Assembly: GCF_900100375.1 (NCBI RefSeq)
Contig: NZ_FNEZ01000002.1
Coordinates: 496,001-560,000, forward strand
DNA from: Flavobacterium noncentrifugens
Lineage (GTDB): Bacteria > Bacteroidota > Bacteroidia > Flavobacteriales > Flavobacteriaceae
Reading direction: 5' to 3'
DNA: 64,000 nucleotides
The notes beneath the pieces are model-generated. The model was given only the letters and a program-made list of their open reading frames with translations, was not told the DNA's origin and made no database searches. A program made the position numbers and the translations under genes. How positions within the stretch are numbered: the first letter of the stretch is position 1; every line of letters begins with the position of its first letter. Positions 61,612-64,000 of this stretch are shown here, piece by piece.

Positions 61612-62694
61612 GTGAGAAGAGTCAAATATAAAAAAGTCAGGAAAGTGCAGCCCAATTTTTACGAATATACGGGCATCCACAATACCGATCCGATCGAAAT
61701 GCAATTGTTTGTATATGACGATGCCGGTTATGAAGAATATAAAAAAGTGTCGTTGCAAAGGGTTCAGAAAGAGCTCGAAGACCCGCTGCAGGCCGATGAT
61801 GTAAAGTGGCTGAACGTACACGGTTTGTACGATACCGATTTGATCAAAAAAATAGGCGAGATGCTTTCGATTGAACCGTTCATCGTGGGAGACATCCTGA
61901 ATACGAACCGCCGCAGCAAGATGGAAGAACTCGATCAGGTGCTGTACTTTAGCATCAAATCGATTTTGCCAGAGAAGGATTACGATCATTTGCGTGTGGA
62001 GCAGATCAGTTTTATTTTGAAAGACAATATATTGGTGTCGTTCCAGGAAAAGAAAAGCGATTTTTTTACGCACATCCGCGAACGCATTAAAACCCATAGC
62101 GGCATCGTCCGGAAAAAGAAAAACGATTATTTGCTGTATTTGCTGCTTGAAGCCGTAATGGAAAATTTCTACATTACGATCGAATATTACGAAAATTGCA
62201 TCGAAGATTTAATGATCGAAGCCAAAACCAGCGACAAGCCTGACGTTTTGGAACGCATTGAAAAAACCGGCGAAAACCTGAATTTCCTGAAACGGTCGAT
62301 TTCGCCGTTGCGCGATGCGCTTTTCAATTTAAAATCGGTTCACGAGGATGACGATTACGACGGCATTGAAAAGAACAATTATACTTTTTTCGCGCGCCTT
62401 CACCAGAAAACACTTGAATTGCTCGAGCAGATCGAATATGACAACAATGCGCTCGACAGCGCTTCCAGCTTTTATTTTGCTGCGCAAGGCCACAGGATGA
62501 ATGAAGTCATGAAAATCCTGACGGCGGTTTCTGTGATCTTTATGCCGCTGACGTTTATCGTTGGCGTTTACGGGATGAACTTTGATTTCATGCCGGAATT
62601 GCGCTTCAAATACGGTTATTTTGCCGTGCTATTTGTGATGCTTTTGCTCGTTTTGGTAATGGTCAGTTATTTTAAAAAGAAGAAATGGTTTTAG
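61612..62694 (+). CDS. corA: CorA magnesium/cobalt transporter
   Basis: A 360-residue CorA. The large cytoplasmic N-terminal domain (about 1-290) is followed by two membrane segments; the filter motif YGMNFDFMPEL lies between them (about 320). It forms a pentameric Mg2+ channel. The start codon is GTG: two GTGs in a row at 61609 and 61612 are possible, and I favour the second (MRRVKYKK). The ATG at 61605 is out of frame. Confidence 0.92.
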   Translation: MRRVKYKKVRKVQPNFYEYTGIHNTDPIEMQLFVYDDAGYEEYKKVSLQRVQKELEDPLQADDVKWLNVHGLYDTDLIKKIGEMLSIEPFIVGDILNTNRRSKMEELDQVLYFSIKSILPEKDYDHLRVEQISFILKDNILVSFQEKKSDFFTHIRERIKTHSGIVRKKKNDYLLYLLLEAVMENFYITIEYYENCIEDLMIEAKTSDKPDVLERIEKTGENLNFLKRSISPLRDALFNLKSVHEDDDYDGIEKNNYTFFARLHQKTLELLEQIEYDNNALDSASSFYFAAQGHRMNEVMKILTAVSVIFMPLTFIVGVYGMNFDFMPELRFKYGYFAVLFVMLLLVLVMVSYFKKKKWF

Positions 62695-62695
62695 G

Positions 62696-63892
62696 TTACA
62701 GCACTTTGAAGCCCAACGTAATTCCGTAAGTGGAAAGATCTGCACCTTGGTATTGGTAATGTTTTAATGGATTGCGTTTGAAATTGTAACGGAAACCAAT
62801 GCTGTACCGTTTGTAGTCGAAACCGGTTCCTATGAAAAAATTCCCGCAGGTCGATGTGTCTAACCGGCCTTCGCTTTGTGCGTAAAATCCGCTTTTCTGA
62901 ATGTAATTAGAACCTAAATTAATAGAAGCATTGTATCCGGCTTCCAGAAAAATTTTCGGTGTTTTGCCTAAAAACATATAATGGCGCGCGCCAACTGGGA
63001 TTTCAATCGTATTCAGGCTTGCGTTGTTGGCCGAAACCGTACCGATTTTTGCATTATTGGTTTTATACGATTGATAAACCGGAGCTGCAAACATCGCCCA
63101 TTTGTTTTTGTTAAACGGGAAAATGTATTCCACTTCAAGTCCTGCATTATATAAAGGATCTTGCCCAAAATCCCGAGTTTGATACGAATCTACTACTTTT
63201 AGGCTGGCAAATCCTGCGCCGGCAATTACTTTTAGGTTCAAGCTTGCTGTCGATTGTTTTGCCGGGCCAACTGCGGTGTTTTCTGAATTACCGCCATTGT
63301 ATTTTAAGAAAATGGAAGTCAGGTCTTTTTGTTTGTATTCCAGTTTTTCAAGTGTTTTCTGGTTTACAGCTTCAGATTTTAACACCGTAAGCTGCTGTCT
63401 GAAGTAATTATTTGCTCCAAGGTTTCCCGGAGAAGATATGTATTGTTTGTACACCAGCTGTTCTGGATTTCCTTGGTTTTCACGGCTGAAGAAATAGCGT
63501 ACGAGGTTTCCATCTTCATATTTGTATAAATTGGCACGGCCTTCTGCAAGTACTTTCAAAAATAAAATTGCATTTTCAAAATCAGGATTGCGGTTCGAGG
63601 TCAGTCTATTGATATCGCTTGGCGAGCGGTCTATTTTTACAGAAAAGCGCACATATTTCGACGCATTTTCAATTCCGAATTCTTTAATGGCACCGATATC
63701 CTTTTTTTTGATTTCGGATGCTGCGTCTGCTTTGTAATCAATCGACGTGGGGTTGTTTTTCCAGTCGACGTTGCGGATGAGGCAATTGGTTTTAACGCCG
63801 TTGTTGCTGATGAAATATCCGGGTTCAAAATTAATCTGGGCGAATGCCTGTAAGTTCATAGACAATACCAGGAGCATAAAAAGTCTTTTCAT
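62696..63892 (-). CDS. Outer-membrane beta-barrel protein
   Basis: A 398-residue exported protein. The signal peptide (MKRLFMLLVLSMNLQAFA) is followed by an N-terminal domain with INFEPGYFISNNGVK, then a C-terminal region (about 210-398) of alternating strands typical of small outer-membrane barrels (SIGFRYNFKRN and a final YGITLGFKVL). Homologues are common in Flavobacteria and are unnamed or wrongly named. I choose ATG 63892. Its stop is one base from the corA stop. No gene is seen in the remaining 108 bases of the window. Confidence 0.75.
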   Translation of the reverse strand: MKRLFMLLVLSMNLQAFAQINFEPGYFISNNGVKTNCLIRNVDWKNNPTSIDYKADAASEIKKKDIGAIKEFGIENASKYVRFSVKIDRSPSDINRLTSNRNPDFENAILFLKVLAEGRANLYKYEDGNLVRYFFSRENQGNPEQLVYKQYISSPGNLGANNYFRQQLTVLKSEAVNQKTLEKLEYKQKDLTSIFLKYNGGNSENTAVGPAKQSTASLNLKVIAGAGFASLKVVDSYQTRDFGQDPLYNAGLEVEYIFPFNKNKWAMFAAPVYQSYKTNNAKIGTVSANNASLNTIEIPVGARHYMFLGKTPKIFLEAGYNASINLGSNYIQKSGFYAQSEGRLDTSTCGNFFIGTGFDYKRYSIGFRYNFKRNPLKHYQYQGADLSTYGITLGFKVL

Positions 63893-64000
63893 TTTGTATT
63901 TGTTTGCTGGCCCTAAAGTAATCTTTTTTAACAAATCCACAACTCATCCCGAAAATTCTACAATTCGGTAATTAAATGTTTTATAGTTTTGTGAGCCGAC

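Overview
The window looks like a chromosomal segment of a Flavobacterium-type member of the Bacteroidota. The signs are type IX secretion (T9SS) C-terminal sorting domains, lipoproteins with the surface-export signature C-S-D-D-D, a LytTR regulator paired with a two-propeller sensor kinase, almost no Shine-Dalgarno sequences, and many -7 boxes of the form TAnnTTTG, the consensus described for Flavobacterium. No rRNA, tRNA, IS element, prophage or CRISPR array is visible. After choosing starts, no gene-free stretch exceeds 300 bases.

Layout. 0-7.4 kb (mostly minus): NdpA-like nucleoid protein, pRiA4b ORF-3-like protein, ClC chloride channel plus HPP membrane protein, a small periplasmic protein, a VOC protein and pheT. 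7.6-11.1 kb: a small disordered protein, then an aldehyde dehydrogenase with a DUF779 partner and a convergent AraC regulator. 11.1-17.6 kb (minus): bestrophin and a first RND efflux operon (adaptor, pump, TolC). 17.6-30.4 kb: housekeeping genes (recG, M1 aminopeptidase, patatin, UvrD/PcrA helicase, YciO/TsaC-like, OmpA-like lipoprotein, glycosyltransferase, HsdR_N-like nuclease).

30.5-40.4 kb is an accessory block between the HsdR_N gene and holA. It holds two tandem surface lipoproteins, a membrane sensor kinase with its LytTR response regulator, an operon of propeller lipoprotein, outer-membrane barrel and GH5 glycosidase, and a further surface lipoprotein. Four promoters in this block share one upstream motif that lies at the same distance (39 or 40 bp) from the -7 box. 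The motif matches the core of LytTR binding sites. I read the block as a self-contained LytTR regulon of exported proteins. The fourth promoter has no gene: it is followed only by an intrinsic terminator, so it may drive a small RNA. This is the most interesting part of the window.

40.4-50.1 kb: holA, a T9SS-secreted protein, and a TetR-controlled second RND pump operon with three copies of a palindromic operator. 50.2-64 kb: DNA-3-methyladenine glycosylase, AraC regulator, SDR oxidoreductase, EttA, a hybrid sensor kinase with TPRs, a DEAD-box helicase, two histidine-degradation genes (formimidoylglutamase and hutI) separated by a coiled-coil membrane protein, CorA and an outer-membrane barrel protein.
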